Origin: Medicago truncatula
Lineage: Eukaryota; Streptophyta; Magnoliopsida; Fabales; Fabaceae
Reading direction: 5' to 3'
NCBI RefSeq assembly: GCF_003473485.1
Contig: NC_053046.1
Location: 30,395,332-30,459,331, forward strand
DNA: 64,000 nucleotides
Of this stretch, positions 33,021 through 48,810 are shown one piece after another. A program made the translations under genes and the position numbers. The notes under the pieces were generated by a model. That model had not been told where the DNA came from, ran no database searches, and worked only from the letters and a program-made list of their open reading frames with translations. Positions within the stretch are counted from its first letter, which is position 1; every line of letters begins with the position of its first letter.

Positions 33021-33335
33021 TAATAAAAGGAAAAACATGAAAAGTGTGAATGTAATAATCACACTAAAACCTTCTTCTTCAAGCCAAAGACAATGTTGGT
33101 ACTTTAATTAATAAGCATGATAAAGTTACCCTAGAGCTCAGTGCAATGAAGCTTGATTGATACACGTGTTCTTTATCAACGGTTCTAGTTTCATGGGATA
33201 AGTGAGATTAGTGTTTACTGAGAACGTCACTCTTAGACTATGGACCACGTAAGTCAAAGTCAAACAATATTCTCTGACTTGTTACGTCCTTAATTCAGTG
33301 GAATATGTAGCTGGAGTCATAACATCCTTAATTCA
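33021..33335. other. Spacer
   Basis: Nothing recognisable. Confidence 0.4.
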
Positions 33336-33337
33336 TA

Positions 33338-33473
33338 CTCCCTCCGTTTTTAATTATAAGCAAATTTTATTTTTTAGGTTCATTCAATTAATGATGTATA
33401 TACATCATAATATACATCATTAATTGAATGAACCTAAAAAGTAAAATTTGCATATATTTAAAAACGAAGGGAG
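33338..33473. mobile_element. Stowaway-type MITE, 136 bp
   Basis: Terminal inverted repeats start CTCCCTCCGTTTTTAA and end AAAACGAAGGGAG, with TA target duplications at 33336-33337 and 33474-33475. Almost the whole element is one palindrome centred near 33405 (GGTTCATTCAATTAATGATG pairs with its complement). This is the classic Tc1/mariner-derived Stowaway form. Confidence 0.93.
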
Positions 33474-33475
33474 TA

Positions 33476-34395
33476 CCACCGTTAAGGTAAACAAAAACGG
33501 AACCACAGTTAACCCTCATGGAATGAAAGCATGGTAGTACCATTTTAGAGGAGTAACAAATTTGTTGTCTTTATAATATGAATGAAAGTTTAATTTCATT
33601 TTAGTTTGATGGAGTACATTTCATTCACTTGGATAGAAGTTTTCGTATTATTTTTTAATAAAAAAAGTTGAGGATGTCACATTTTTTTAAGGTATGGTTA
33701 TTACTACTTAATATTTGAAGGTGTATTTAATGTTTTACAACTTTTTAAATAAAGGTATATGTCTAAAAATGTTTTTATTTTTATTTTTATTTTTTTTATT
33801 TTTATAATAAAAAGCAGGTGAGTATTATAAGGAGAATATGAAATAGAGTCCCTAAATTTTGACTCGGATAATATGTTGCATCCAAACTCTTTCGGCATAA
33901 ATAAATCGACTCCGCTACGTCCATCAGACAAAATCCAATTCTATTTTTTTAAAGAAAAATTCAATTTTTGTACATCATAATAATTGGATTAAATGTATAC
34001 TTAATTATGGTTGAGTTTTCTTTTTTTTTTTTTAACTGTAAAATAAGTTTCAATAGCATGAAGTTGTGTTGTAAGATAAGAAATTTTCTAAGTACTACCA
34101 TTAAGCAAGTGATTTCCCGAGTACTGCCACTAAACAATGCAATAAAACGTCTCTGGGGTAGGGTCATCAACAACTAGTGGGGGTCCACTTGATCATAATA
34201 TTCAGTTACTCACTCATATAGTAATTTGTTAGGGAGTAATTGATTGTTATCAAAAGAGAAATTACATAAAACAGTATGAACGGCTGGGATGAATTAGCTA
34301 TCGAATGTTTCATCCTTACCACAAAATATGTTCACCGGGCCATAAATATTAGTAATTTGTTCGGAAATATTTAATTGTACTTTGATGGTTAATTT
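33476..34395. other. AT-rich spacer
   Basis: No gene seen. Contains T-rich low-complexity sequence at 33770-33805 and 34020-34035. Confidence 0.5.
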
Positions 34396-35300
34396 ATTTT
34401 TTTAACAAGGCAAAATGAAATATGTACTAATATCTAAAAAAACAATCCCCTTAACTCAAGTTGTACCAAAGAAGAATGCCAAAGTTCAACAAAAGAGATT
34501 AAGCCAAAGAAAGAAACAATTCGACCAAAAACACCAAAAAAAGTACATTAGTCAATGCTCATACAAACAACTATGAGAAATAAGTGACAAATGAGCATTA
34601 TTGGCCTTCAACCACAAAAAAGAAAGAAACTTAATTTTTTTTTTCAAAAGCGGATAAGTAGTGCTTCTGTTATTGTTAAAAAACATGTCGTTTCTTGCCT
34701 TCCAAATTACCCAAGTGCATAACATCTCGCCTAGCTTTAGAGACATCAGTTGCATTACCAAATTGAACAAAATAATCCAAAATTCAAAAGGGATCAACCG
34801 AAGTAAAACCAAGGCAATTGACACAAGATACCAAAGAGAGCTCGTCACGTTACAGTCCAAAAACAAATGATCTATCGATTCAACCTTGCCAAAACCATTA
34901 AGACAGAGTTGGGAATCAGAATGAATAATGTCTCACCAAAACAAATTATCCTTGGTAGGCCACCTATTATGGAGAAGTCGCCAAACAAATAAAGAGATCT
35001 TCAAGGGAACATGCTTAAGCCAAATAATATTAGAAACAACAGTATAATGACGTGGTTCCTGACTGGTGAAAAACGGGTATGCTTCACGCACTATACAACA
35101 TGCTTAACCCAACGATTAATGTTTACTTTTCCAACCTGACAGCCTACCTTTAATTCTGATAAGAAACGGTCCCCAAAACTTAATTGTCGAGCAACACCAT
35201 GGAAAATTTTTAAATTTGCATCTCTCTCTAATCCAATTTAAGTGAGACTGCTGCCAACAAATACGCGTATTAATCCGAGATAGATAATGAAGATTAGTTG
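34396..35300 (-). mobile_element. LINE 3' portion, minus strand
   Basis: On the minus strand the frame at 34866-34552 reads LDCNVTSSLWYLV, then CTWVIWKARNDMFFNN, the C-terminal motif shared with the LINEs at 15429 and 61110. Frames upstream (35304-35116) read related Trp- and Cys-rich sequence of the RT zinc-binding region. The 3' tail is the T run at 34396-34403, followed by AACAAGGCAAAATGAAATAT. That is nearly identical to the tail of the 63.3-kb copy. Several frame breaks show it is dead. Confidence 0.75.
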
Positions 35301-35869
35301 TCAACCCATGCTCGTAACTAATTATATAACCTTTTTTTTTTTTGTTTGTCGAAACTAATATAATCTTTGTGCAAATTTATAAAGATAAACTATAATATTC
35401 AATCAACTAAATTTATAATACCTCTAAAAAAAAATTATAATAAACAAGATATAATTATTTAAGTTACAAATTCTATATATAAAAAACAAATAAAATGTAC
35501 TACAATTATGTTAAGATAAAATTAAATTAAATGGATGTAATTTTTTTAACACATTAGCACCCTTAAAGTTTGGTTGGATATGTACTCAACATTTGATTAT
35601 TCAATGTTATATCATACATTTGTATTAATTTTTTTTTTAGAGGGTATTCATTTATTTTAAAATCAAATCAAATTTTAAATTCTGTCTACTACCCAACTAA
35701 ATTTTAAATACTTAAAAATCTACCCTTTTTTTTTTTGAGTAAAAATTATATACATAATTGTTTGTGTTTGATTGAGTAAGAGGAGGATAAAGCGTTTGAA
35801 TTGATAGTAATATTAGGTCAATTGATATTTGAATTGAAAAAGCGTTTCCGCCATTAACATTCAAATTCT
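35301..35869. other. Promoter region of the ZUP1-like gene
   Basis: AT-rich with T runs. No clear TATA box. The last 45 bases are the leader that is duplicated at 32757. Confidence 0.4.
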
Positions 35870-38538
35870 ATGAACATGGATGATGAAGATTCTTCCACCT
35901 GCCCCTTCTGTTTCTTATCACTTCCATCCTCACAACTTCAATGGTAATTCTTTTCTTTCTTCATGTTTCTTCTTTTTCTTTCACAATTTCATGACACGGG
36001 TTCGATTTCAGGCATGCCAATACCCACTTCGAAGATGACGATTTTCGTTCTCCTCAGGTAGCCCTTTTTCTTCTTCTTTCAAATTAACCTAAGAATCGTC
36101 AAAATAAATAAGCAATCAAAATAAAAATTGAATCTTTTGTGTTTTCCCCCTTTTTGAAAGGTGATTTTGTGATCAATGTCTGCAATCAATTAGACTCCAA
36201 TGATTATATTTTTACTTAACCCTTTTTGTTCAAATGTAAATTTTTACATTTATGTTCTAAAGTTAGCTATTTTTCTTCATTTTTGAGTAGAGAAGAAAGT
36301 CACATTAGGATGCATTTTCTACTCAATTTATTGTGTGTGTTGTATTGTAAACAAGATGACTTTATTTTACCTTTTGTTGTAGAAATAGCTTATACATAAG
36401 CACTTTTATGATAAATGTTTATGCTATAAGCGCGTAATTAAAGTGTTTATCCAAACATGGTCTAGGTATTTCTACTCAATTTATTGTTTTTGTTGTGTTG
36501 TATGGTTTCATATGCAGGTTGAAAAAGCAGTTCGTAACTTGCATCTTAATACAACTTTTGGAGATTGTAACAATTGGTGTGGTGGTGGTGGTGGTAGTAG
36601 TAGTATTGGTAGAGATAATGGAGTGTGTAATATGGATGAGAAGATCTCTTGCTTGGTTGATTTGCAGATAAAGGGTGAATTTCACAATGTAAATGGAGGT
36701 TTGATGAACTTGTTAAGGAACTGTTTGGAGTCTGATGGTGACAACTCAAGAAGCATTTTATCAGGTTATGTTGATCATTTCCAAAGCAATAAGTTTGAAG
36801 ATGTTGGATGGGGTTGCGGTTGGCGTAACATACAAATGCTTAGCTCACATTTATTGGCACAAAAGAGAGAAACAAAAGATGTATTGTTTGGTGGTTCAGG
36901 ATTTGTTCCTGATATTCCATCGCTCCAAAGATGGCTTGAGATTGCTTGGGAAAGAGGTTTTGATGAATCTGGCTCTCATCAATTCAATCATGCTATCTAT
37001 GGCTCTAAAAAATGGATAGGAGCTACTGAATGTGCTGCCCTTTTGCGTTCTTTTGGTCTCCGATCAAGGGTAGTGGATTTCGGTCCTAAGGAATCTGAAT
37101 CTCTCTATCTGTCTGTCCCTGGTTCGAGTCTTGGTGGACAGGATTTAGTGAGAATTGGTGATGAAAGGAAGAGGAAAGCACCGAATGTCTCAGGACCAAT
37201 GGATAGATATCTGTCTCGTTGTGGCGGTGCTGTTTCTCAAACAAGTTGTAGAAAGAATGCAGAGTCCTGTTCTTCTATTAATGCTACTGTGGATAGAAAA
37301 AGTGGCGGTGAATTTGTGGTGAAAAGTGCTGCTAAACAAAGTAAAAATCATCAAGTTCTCATGGACTTTGTGTGGAATTATTTTTCAAATAAAAACTCGA
37401 TTCAATTTGGCTACAGGCGTGTTGTCTTCAGCGAAAAAACGTGAGTGATGATTCATTTTAGATACACTTGCAATTGATTTAACCAAACAAATGATATTGT
37501 TTATTGTGGTGTTTAAAATTTTGAAAGCTTTCTTGGACAGTCCCTTGTACTTTCAACATGATGGACACTCGAGAACAATAGTTGGAATCCAAGTCAGACA
37601 TCAACGAAATGGAATTCTGCATTATAATCTCCTAGTTCTTGATCCTGGTCATGTAATGTATTTGTGTGTTATTGTATATTTTCTTATTTTTAATTTAAAT
37701 GCCTGTGTCTAATTGCATATATCATATGAGTGTGCTTCTTGAACTGCTAAAACCAAGTTCATCACAAAGTTTAACCAATTTTTAATTACAACCTACATTA
37801 TAATCCTTACTTTGTAGTAATATTATAAAACCGTTAGTTTTTGTGGTAATTGGTTGTATTCTTTGGGCTAGTACAAGCTCCAGAAGTAAGGATATGCAAT
37901 TGTAAGTAGGTTTAGAAAATTAGATGTCTGCTTGAATTGATTGAGTTTATCTATTGACAAACATCTGTGAAACAGTTGTTTTGGATAGCTTAGGGAAACA
38001 ACTTATTACACGTTTTAAACTGTTTTCAGCTTATTTGCATAAGCTTTTCAGGATAGCTTATACGAAAACAGTTTGACTTTATTTTATCTTTTGTTATAGA
38101 AATAACATATACATAATCAGCTATATGATAAGCGCTTAATTAAGATGTTCATACAAACAAGACCTGGATATATTTTCTTCCTACATCTATCTGTTATTAA
38201 ATGTTTATTCTAGAACCGGCATGTTGTTTAGTAATTATGGCATGACATCATTTCAAATATTGTGACTTATCATTATAGAGAACGGCAGCTATAGAAAGTT
38301 CACTAAGGGAGAGAAAAGGATGGCAGAGATTCATAAAAAGAGGAGTGCACACACTGAGGAAGCAACAATACCAGGTTTTACTTCTTTTTCCAAAAAATCG
38401 CAATGTCTCGCACCTTTGAAAGACGAGGGCTGATGTTCTTTTTTTCTTTTTCAGCTGTGTTATGTCGATCCTGGAATTGCCAGTGAGGAGGAGATGGAAA
38501 AACTCAAGACAGTGGACAGTGTCTTCATTGAACTTTAG
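35870..38538 (+). CDS. ZUP1-like deubiquitinase (peptidase C78, C2H2 finger)
   Basis: Exons 35870-35943, 36012-36057, 36518-37440, 37541-37652, 38279-38374 and 38455-38538. The product is 442 residues from the second ATG (35876), or 444 from the first. Numbering from 35876, residues 9-28 form a C2H2 finger (Cys9, Cys12, His24, His28). The C78 catalytic fold follows: nucleophile Cys138 in VGWGCGWRNIQML, His355 in QHDGHSRTIVGI, and Asp380 in LLVLDPGH. A low-complexity insert (220-320) separates them. The finger plus C78 order is that of ZUFSP/ZUP1, which in animals is a Lys63-chain deubiquitinase for genome maintenance. Plain UFM1 proteases of this family lack the finger. The plant substrate is not known. 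All splice sites are GT-AG and the catalytic residues are intact. Confidence 0.85.
36355..36465. repeat. MITE-like fragment in ZUP1-like intron 2
   Basis: Reads GACTTTATTTTACCTTTTGT, then AGAAATAGCTTATACATAAG, GCGCGTAATTAAAGTG and CCAAACATG. The same phrases recur in intron 4 at about 38075-38165. Confidence 0.55.
37975..38165. repeat. MITE-like element in ZUP1-like intron 4
   Basis: Contains AGCTTATTTGCATAAGCTTTT and GACTTTATTTTATCTTTTGT, then ATAAGCGCTTAATTAAGATG. It is related to the fragment in intron 2 and, more loosely, to 57750-57960 in the ribosomal protein intron. The family of short AGCTTATNNN-rich elements is common in legume introns. Confidence 0.5.
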
Positions 38539-40643
38539 ACAACCATATAAAAGTTCTTTGTTTCGTCAAGGTACCATCTACTATTTCATGCCATATAATG
38601 TAACTATTTTTCTTTGCACTTTTTCTGACTATTCTATAATAATTACAACAGAGGAGATATTGGAAATAAATGTAAAAGTTTTATGTTGACACATATTTTT
38701 CATTGTTACAGATTATGGAGCTGTCTACAAATATTAACAGTTATGTATCATCATCACTGAATCATGCATGCAAGCTTGTAAGACTGGAGACGTCACTTAC
38801 AAGCTAGTTTTGTAAGATTGAATTAGACTCGATCCAAATTTTAAGATTCAGTAGCATCAAGGGGATAATCGTTAAATCCAATTTAGTTTACATACTTCAT
38901 ACTCCTTGTATGAGACGGAAGGAATCTTCTTATCGTACAACTAATGAGTGCTATATCATGTTTAGGATATGTTCTTATGGGATGGTATAAAACTGCTAGG
39001 GCTTAATGGACACAATAGAGATGGTGGTTTATGTTATGTATAACTCTACCTTTTCTGTTTGATTTTGCTGTCAACTGGTATCAGTTTTGGTCTGCTACTT
39101 TGTGCTCTAGAACTCTCATCAAAATTATAATCGCTACATAGCACCAAAACTTCAGATTGCCGATGTGTAGACTCCGGCACAACACTAACACATTCACTTC
39201 CATATATTCAAAATAATGCTTGTAACGATTGTAAGCATTTTTTTGTGAATGCAAAATAATGCTTATAAAAAGGAATGGATGAAGTATAAAATAATAAATA
39301 GTCTTTGATGTTTAATAAGTAATCGTTAAATATATTATCTTGCTAGTCCGTAACATTTAGTTCAAATTTTTAACAAACGTGAGTTCGCAATAGCTTATGT
39401 AATTTCATTGTTCTTTTTTTTTTTTTTTTTTTTTTAAGTCATATCAACACTCTATTTTCAACACTTTCTTTAATAAACAATGCTACATATAGCGATAGAC
39501 TTTTAACGAAAAATTCACCTATGAGGTAGCAGCCTATTATCAAGCACCCACTAACCCATACATGTGTAGTTTGTATTGAATAAAACCATCAAATGTTGCA
39601 CTCTTGTGAACTATTCGAGACACAATCTTTAACGATACCAAACACTTTCCTTCTTCAACAATCACTCTTTTATTAGGTGAAATTTTTACCACACTTTAAA
39701 ATTGGGTTACACATAAAGTCGTAAGACTTACATTCTTAAAGAGTGTTGAAAAGAGAGTATAGACCAATTTAATCTATTGACTCGTGTACGTCTAATTCAT
39801 GTGTATCTAAACCAAAAACTATAAAACACATTTATTTTTTGAAGGAGGATACACAACACATGATATATTGAATTATGTGTTCAATATTTCTTTCTTTTTC
39901 CAGATAACGTTGACATAGTTTTACTTACTGCTGCATAGTTGAGGTGATACTCTGGACAATGGTACTTCAAGAGAAAATCTGGACCAAGACCGTTAGAACA
40001 TTGAAGGTTGTTAATATCTATATAAAAAAAGGTGGCCTTTTAATAGTTAAAATCACTTTATCAAAATCAAAAATTAAGTTCTGCTACTTGTAATTGTAAT
40101 TGTTCATGTCTTGAAATATAACTTGAATTGATTTGCATGCTTCTTTGAATTTATTTTTACAGTATAATGTCATCATACTGTATGTATATTTTTATCTAAG
40201 CAATGAGGGATTTTATTTTTCTCTTGAAATATAACTCTCAATGCTTGTAAGTTGTTAGGTTAATAATTAAGATTAGGGCACAAATGCACAATGTTTGGTT
40301 GAATCAATGGGAAGAAGTTTGTACCTTCTTCAATATTTACAAGACAAATGTAACAAGTCAATAATGCGAAGTGTTAGCTTTGTATATGATGAAACTACAT
40401 ATTCGTGTAAAAATTGAATCAATGATCAAATGAACTTAAACATCGTCCCATATCAAAACCAATTAAAATTGATTTGGTTTTGTTTTTCATGAATCATGCT
40501 AACCAAACTCAATTTCAGATATCAGTTTTACAAAATTCAAAACTAATTATCTGAAATCCGAACGAAATCATTATGTTTTATTATGTATTTTATTTTATTT
40601 TACACTATTTTTTGGTACATCGAGATATCATTCACGCAAAATT
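38539..40643. other. ZUP1-like 3' UTR and spacer
   Basis: A possible 3' UTR intron (donor TCAAG|GTACCA near 38571, acceptor TTACAG ending near 38711) could join the tail to 38712-39180. 39893-40010 again has leader-like, less AT-rich sequence but no reading frame. 40445-40590 carries AACCAAAC-rich degenerate repeat. No other gene. Confidence 0.4.
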
Positions 40644-40659
40644 AAAAAGACTAATCTCT

Positions 40660-40801
40660 ATTCAGAAGTCCTAGCTCAACTGGCAAAATGCCGAAATTGT
40701 TAGGCCGGATGCCATGACCGGGGTTCGAACCCTGGTACCTCCACTTGTGTGTGTGAGTTTATAATGGCTTTGCCATTTCGTCTATCTACCAAAAAAAAAA
40801 A
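40660..40801 (+). mobile_element. tRNA-derived SINE, second family
   Basis: Begins about TTCAGAAGTCC and has an A box TAGCTCAACTGG and a B box GGGTTCGAACCC. A body with GTGTGTGTGAG and CATTTCGTCTATCTACC follows, then an A run. Perfect 16-bp target duplications AAAAAGACTAATCTCT lie at 40644-40659 and 40802-40817. The head resembles a tRNA but cannot fold a full cloverleaf, so it is a SINE and not a tRNA gene. Its sequence differs from the SINE at 17328 and 27055. Confidence 0.88.
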
Positions 40802-40817
40802 AAAAAGACTAATCTCT

Positions 40818-42189
40818 TCAAAGTAAATTTATTTAAGAGGTTGACTTCTCTCAATAAAAGTTTTTTCATACGCACCGACCGGAGATTGAATCTTGGACCA
40901 AATGTTTTTCATTCGTTTTTTTTTTTTCACAATTATATATTATTTAATATATGTACAATGTTATGAAAATGATTAAATGATGTAAGGCCTATAAATAATG
41001 ATCATATGAAAATGAATTGAAAACATTCCTGACTCCTCCTCCAATATTGGAAATAGTACTATAGACAGTGTGGCAGCATCACCAAAATGGCAACAAAGTT
41101 GGAGACACTCAAATAAGACAATTTGACTCATATATTTATTCAAAACAGAAGAAATGGATGAAGGGTTTTCAGAAAATACTTTTTGTCATTGTTTGAGTTT
41201 TTCAAAATTAAAAAGACCATTAGTTCATCATAATTTTCTAAATTTAGAACTTGGTAACAAAAATAAATAAATTAAGTCATAACCAAAGATTAACCTAAAT
41301 GTAGGGCTTAGAAATATATTTTTGATTAAAAACTGATAAAAATAAGTCTTAATTTGTTCATTCTCACATAACATTTTGATATAATATGTTAGTATAATTC
41401 TAAACAATATTAATTTTGTTATTAAGTATACGACTCTGTAGAGTAAATTACGATAATTTAAACAATTTTATAATTAGAGACAGATGTAGTAATATGCTTT
41501 GTTTGATGCTAATTTCAAACTGAATACCAAAAATTTGAAAAATGATCTTTTAATCAAGTAACCTCTCGAAAAATGGCAGAGGCAGTAATGTGTTCTAAAT
41601 ATTTTACAAAATCCTCGCCTTTTAATTCTGGAACCAAAATTTAAGAATGATGGTGCATCATTTGACTATTTGACTATGTATTAGGAGAAACCTGAACATT
41701 GTTTTATGGAAATTAGTCCACTATTACAAGTATCAATAAGTTAGTAAATGCTGATAGTGTAAGCTCTTGATCTCTCAAACAAATTTATATATTGCAATTT
41801 GACATGCTGATTATCATAATCGAATATTAATAGAAAACATATAAAATCAATTTCTAATGATCCTATTCCTATGCAATCACGTATACACAATAAATTAAAA
41901 TATATCCAAGGGAAAAAAAAAAACTATGAATGAATTAGTGAAATAGATTATACTAATACATTTTTAGTTGATTAGAGCGTGCTGATAACATGTTACTTGT
42001 TTATCTAGAAAATGCCGAGTAAACTTTGTCCAAGACATAGAATATGCTTATCATTACTTTATTAGAGCAAGATTAGAAAATGAACCAGAACCACCAAGTC
42101 GGTGTTGTCTTTTAGTCACACACACTTATTAAAAATGGAACACAGAAATTTGAGAAATATACAGAAAAAAAAAAACATAAACATAGAAG
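40818..42189. other. Spacer and promoter of the GH1 gene
   Basis: AT-rich. A GACCGGAGATTGAATCTTGG patch near 40878 looks like a retroelement scrap. No coding region. No clear TATA box close to the ATG at 42190. Confidence 0.45.
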
Positions 42190-45715
<3,526 letters not shown>

Positions 45716-45743
45716 TGGGTTCTATAATTTGTATGCAATAAAG

Positions 45744-45932
45744 TGTTGTTACATATGGTGTTTCTGTTGAGACTTTCAGTTTTGTTGTCGGTTAGCTGGT
45801 TAGTGGTTTAGATGTTTAAGAAATCTGTTTGCATGCTCATTATTTAGTTAATCTATCTAAAAACCACTATTTCATCTGTGTATGCAATCATCATAAAGTG
45901 AGTGATCTCACATTAACAATGGTATCAAGTTC
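45744..45932 (+). mobile_element. Short copia-type LTR and primer-binding site
   Basis: 45744-45918 starts TGTTGTTA and ends ATTAACA. It is followed at once by ATGGTATCAAGTTC, which resembles the initiator-tRNA-Met primer-binding site of plant LTR retrotransposons. It starts only 28 bp after the GH1 stop codon, so it probably lies inside that gene's 3' UTR. Confidence 0.55.
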
Positions 45933-46086
45933 TTTGATTTGGGACAAGTGCATACGAGAATGTGAGGTTCTTTGAGAAATCTGAGGTAGTCATGACTAAC
46001 TCTAATGGTTCTTCTTTGGCCAACCTGTCTTTTCTTTATGGCAAAAACTTATGATAGAGAAGTGGTTCCAGATGCAAGTCATCTTT

Positions 46087-46440
46087 GGTTTCTAGGATGT
46101 GTTCCTTTGATTCTTGTTCATCTATCTTCATCCTCATCATGGCTCGAGGAGCAGTTCAACAAGACACTGAATCTGAGTACTTTGTTCATCCTAGTGAAGG
46201 TCCAAACTCCTTAACCATTTCTCCGAAGCTCAATGGCTCAAATTATCTCCCTTGGAAATTTTCAATGCACCGCGCATTAGGAACGAAGAACAAGCTTGGT
46301 TTCATCAATGGAACTATTCCAGTTCCTGATAGTGATGATTTGCTTCGTACTGCATGGGAACGCTGCAATCATTTGGTGCAGTCTTGGCTTATCAACTCCG
46401 TTTCTGATTCAATTGCACAAACTGTTGTTTTCAGGCTAAT
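46087..46440 (+). mobile_element. Copia gag fragment
   Basis: From an ATG at about 46139 the frame reads YFVHPSEGPNSLTISPKLNG, then SNYLPWKFSMHRALGTKNKL, FINGTIPVPDSDD and WERCNHLVQSWLINSVSDSI. This is the N-terminal gag domain of copia retrotransposons. Similarity stops after AQTVVF. Together with the LTR at 45744 it is a truncated 5' end of one element. Confidence 0.85.
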
Positions 46441-48300
46441 TCATCCAAACCTACCAGATAATCACACATAACCTCGGCATCAAATGGTTATCATAAATAA
46501 TTTGATTCTTCTAATAACTTTTATTTGTCTATCTTTCTTTACCTTTCTCATTATCGGTTAATTTAAAGAAAATTTGCTTATGAAAAGAAGCCAGCTCAAT
46601 TTGGTCTGTAAAATGGAATCCAACGTCATATATGATCAAATTGTTTACAGCGAGAAAAGATTAACATGTTTTGTTTACTAGTTTAGAGATGCTGTCCAAA
46701 TTTTTTTTATGTAAATATAACAATAACTACAAATTTACGTGTAAATTGTGAAAATTTTAATTGACCCACATGATATGCTCTGAATAAAGAGGATAATGCA
46801 ATCCAAATACATAGAATAAAAAAAATAAAAAAATCATTATTTTTTTAGAAAAATACATAATTTCTTCCCTTAGCTCTTTTTTGTGATGCTTTCATTCTTT
46901 TTCAAAATTTATAAGGGTTCTTTGGTCAAAAATATTTTTAATTTATAGTAAAGTATACAAAGGTTGATTTAGTCAGTAAGATGTTGATTCATTTATAAAA
47001 TCGTGAGTTCGTCTCCCATTATCAATATAAATATCTTTTTGGTAGATGATTTATAACTACCTTTTATAAGTACTCCCTAAAAATAACTAACTTCATAAGT
47101 ACTCTTAAACCTTATGTATGTCTAATCGTGATGTCTAGGGATGATGTAAGTGGTTCGGACAAAACCAACGAAATGGAGAATTTAAACCGAACCAAACCGA
47201 AAAAGTATCCGATTTTGTTTGGGTCAGTTTGAAACCGAACTAAACCAACCTAAACCGGTCTAGTTTAGTTTGGTTCTCAATTTTTTATTTTGATATCCAA
47301 AAAACCAATGAACCGAACCGATGCTTAGCACACCCCCTCACATTACTAAGGTAATTATGTCTTCATCTTACACACACTTAAGTAAAGTTAGGATAATGAA
47401 TTGGAATTTGACAATTGAAGTTAAAATTGAATTGAAATTGAAGTTAAAATTTAACTTAATTTTAGGATGCTTAAATTTCTGATTGTATGGATTGTTGATT
47501 GTTGTTTTGAATATGTTTTAATTTTTAGATATTTTTTAAATCTGTGCTTGGTGAATGATCAACGTTTGGATCATAGATGATTGAAATATTTGAGTATGAT
47601 GAAGTTGTGTTTGATGAATGATGGATGAATGTATCATTTGGATGAAATATTTGAGTATGTTGTTTGCTCAAATAAAAATAGAATACAAAGTTCCATAAAA
47701 TAATTGAGTATGTTGTTTGCTCAAATAAAAATTAAGTATGTTGTATACATCAAATGCAAATTTGTGAGAATATAAATTTTTTCAATTGTATTTTCAAACA
47801 AACCGATCAACCAAATTGATCCAGAAAAATTAGTTTAATTTGGTTTCGTTTAAGAAAAAAAAAAACTAAATCAAACCAAACATCGTTTCAAACATGTTAG
47901 GAGACCAACTCATTTTTTTTTTTTTTAAGAACTATATTCGGTGGAATTTTTGTCCCCCCAACACAACTAACTTCCAACTACCACACGTTCCATTCCCAAA
48001 TAATTCTGAATTCTTATTTTTGAACTTTTCTCGTTACAAACAGAGAAATTTCACATTTAATTTAATTTTTATTCAATTTTTCTAAACTTAGGTGTAAATT
48101 CATTTTCACACATCAAAAACTGAAAAAGAAAACAAAACAAAAAAAAAGACACATTCTCCTTTTACAACCAAAACCAACGGCAACGAAGATTCTTTCTCTT
48201 TCTTTCTCCCTCTTTTTCATCAAAACCCCCAAATTCGTCAATTAGGGTTCAATCCAATTTCAATTCCAATTCCCAATCTTCCAAAATCCTTCAAATTCTC
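46441..48300. other. Spacer with degenerate repeats
   Basis: 46955-47045 has a tRNA-like phrase (GTTGATTTAGTCAGTAAG, then GTGAGTTCGTCTCCC) that could be a SINE remnant. 47120-47335 is an AACCGAACCAAACCGAA-rich repeat. 47575-47760 has several copies of TGAGTATGTTGTTTGCTCAAA. 47820-47890 again has an AACCAAACC-rich patch. The last 200 bases form the probable leader and promoter of the Kazal-type gene. Confidence 0.45.
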
Positions 48301-48381
48301 TTCAAATCCCGAAACTTTCCTTCACTGATTCCTTCAATTCACACAGCGAGCCTCCGTAGCTCGCTTCTTCGCCAAGAAACT

Positions 48382-48744
48382 ATGCCGAAATTCTCCATCA
48401 TTCTCACCTTCATCGCTCTCATCTTCATCTTCCCAATCCTTACAACAGCTGAAAACGAAGAATCATCCGTTCTCCGGTTACCGTCACAAAACGTCTGTTC
48501 CGTTACAACACCGTCATCGTGTCCGGCGAAATGCTTCCGAACAGACCCGGTTTGTGGAGCCGATGGTGTGACATACTGGTGCGGTTGCGCGGAAGCCGCG
48601 TGCGCCGGAGCTAAAGTTGCTAAATTGGGTTTCTGTGAAGTTGGGAATGGTGGATCTGCAACGTTTCCTGGTCAGGCTCTTCTTTTGGTTCATATTGTAT
48701 GGCTCATTGTTTTAGGGTTTTCTGTATTGTTCGGATTTTTTTAG
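48382..48744 (+). CDS. Kazal-type protease-inhibitor-like secreted or membrane protein
   Basis: Intronless, 120 residues. Residues 1-23 are a signal peptide. Residues 39-85 hold eight cysteines (39, 47, 51, 58, 67, 69, 74, 85) with the Kazal core PVCGADGVTYWCGC, matching the short plant family usually annotated as Kazal-type serine protease inhibitor-like. Residues 97-119 are hydrophobic, after a GNGGSA linker. They fit either a GPI-anchor signal or a membrane helix. Compared with animal Kazal domains, the spacing after the core is shortened, so inhibitory activity is not assured. Composition is clearly GC-richer than the flanks. Function in plants is poorly known. Confidence 0.82.
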   Translation: MPKFSIILTFIALIFIFPILTTAENEESSVLRLPSQNVCSVTTPSSCPAKCFRTDPVCGADGVTYWCGCAEAACAGAKVAKLGFCEVGNGGSATFPGQALLLVHIVWLIVLGFSVLFGFF

Positions 48745-48810
48745 TTTAAAGGGAAAATTATGATATTATTGAAGAAAAAGAGGGAAATTTATGTAATTAT
48801 GAGGATGTTG

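Noticed and set aside
36518..37652. Cys protease with a GWGCGWR motif read as ATG4
   Set aside because: The motif and the later GHSRT and LDPGH residues fit peptidase family C78 (ZUP1/UFSP), and the N-terminal C2H2 finger supports ZUP1. ATG4 has different flanking sequence.
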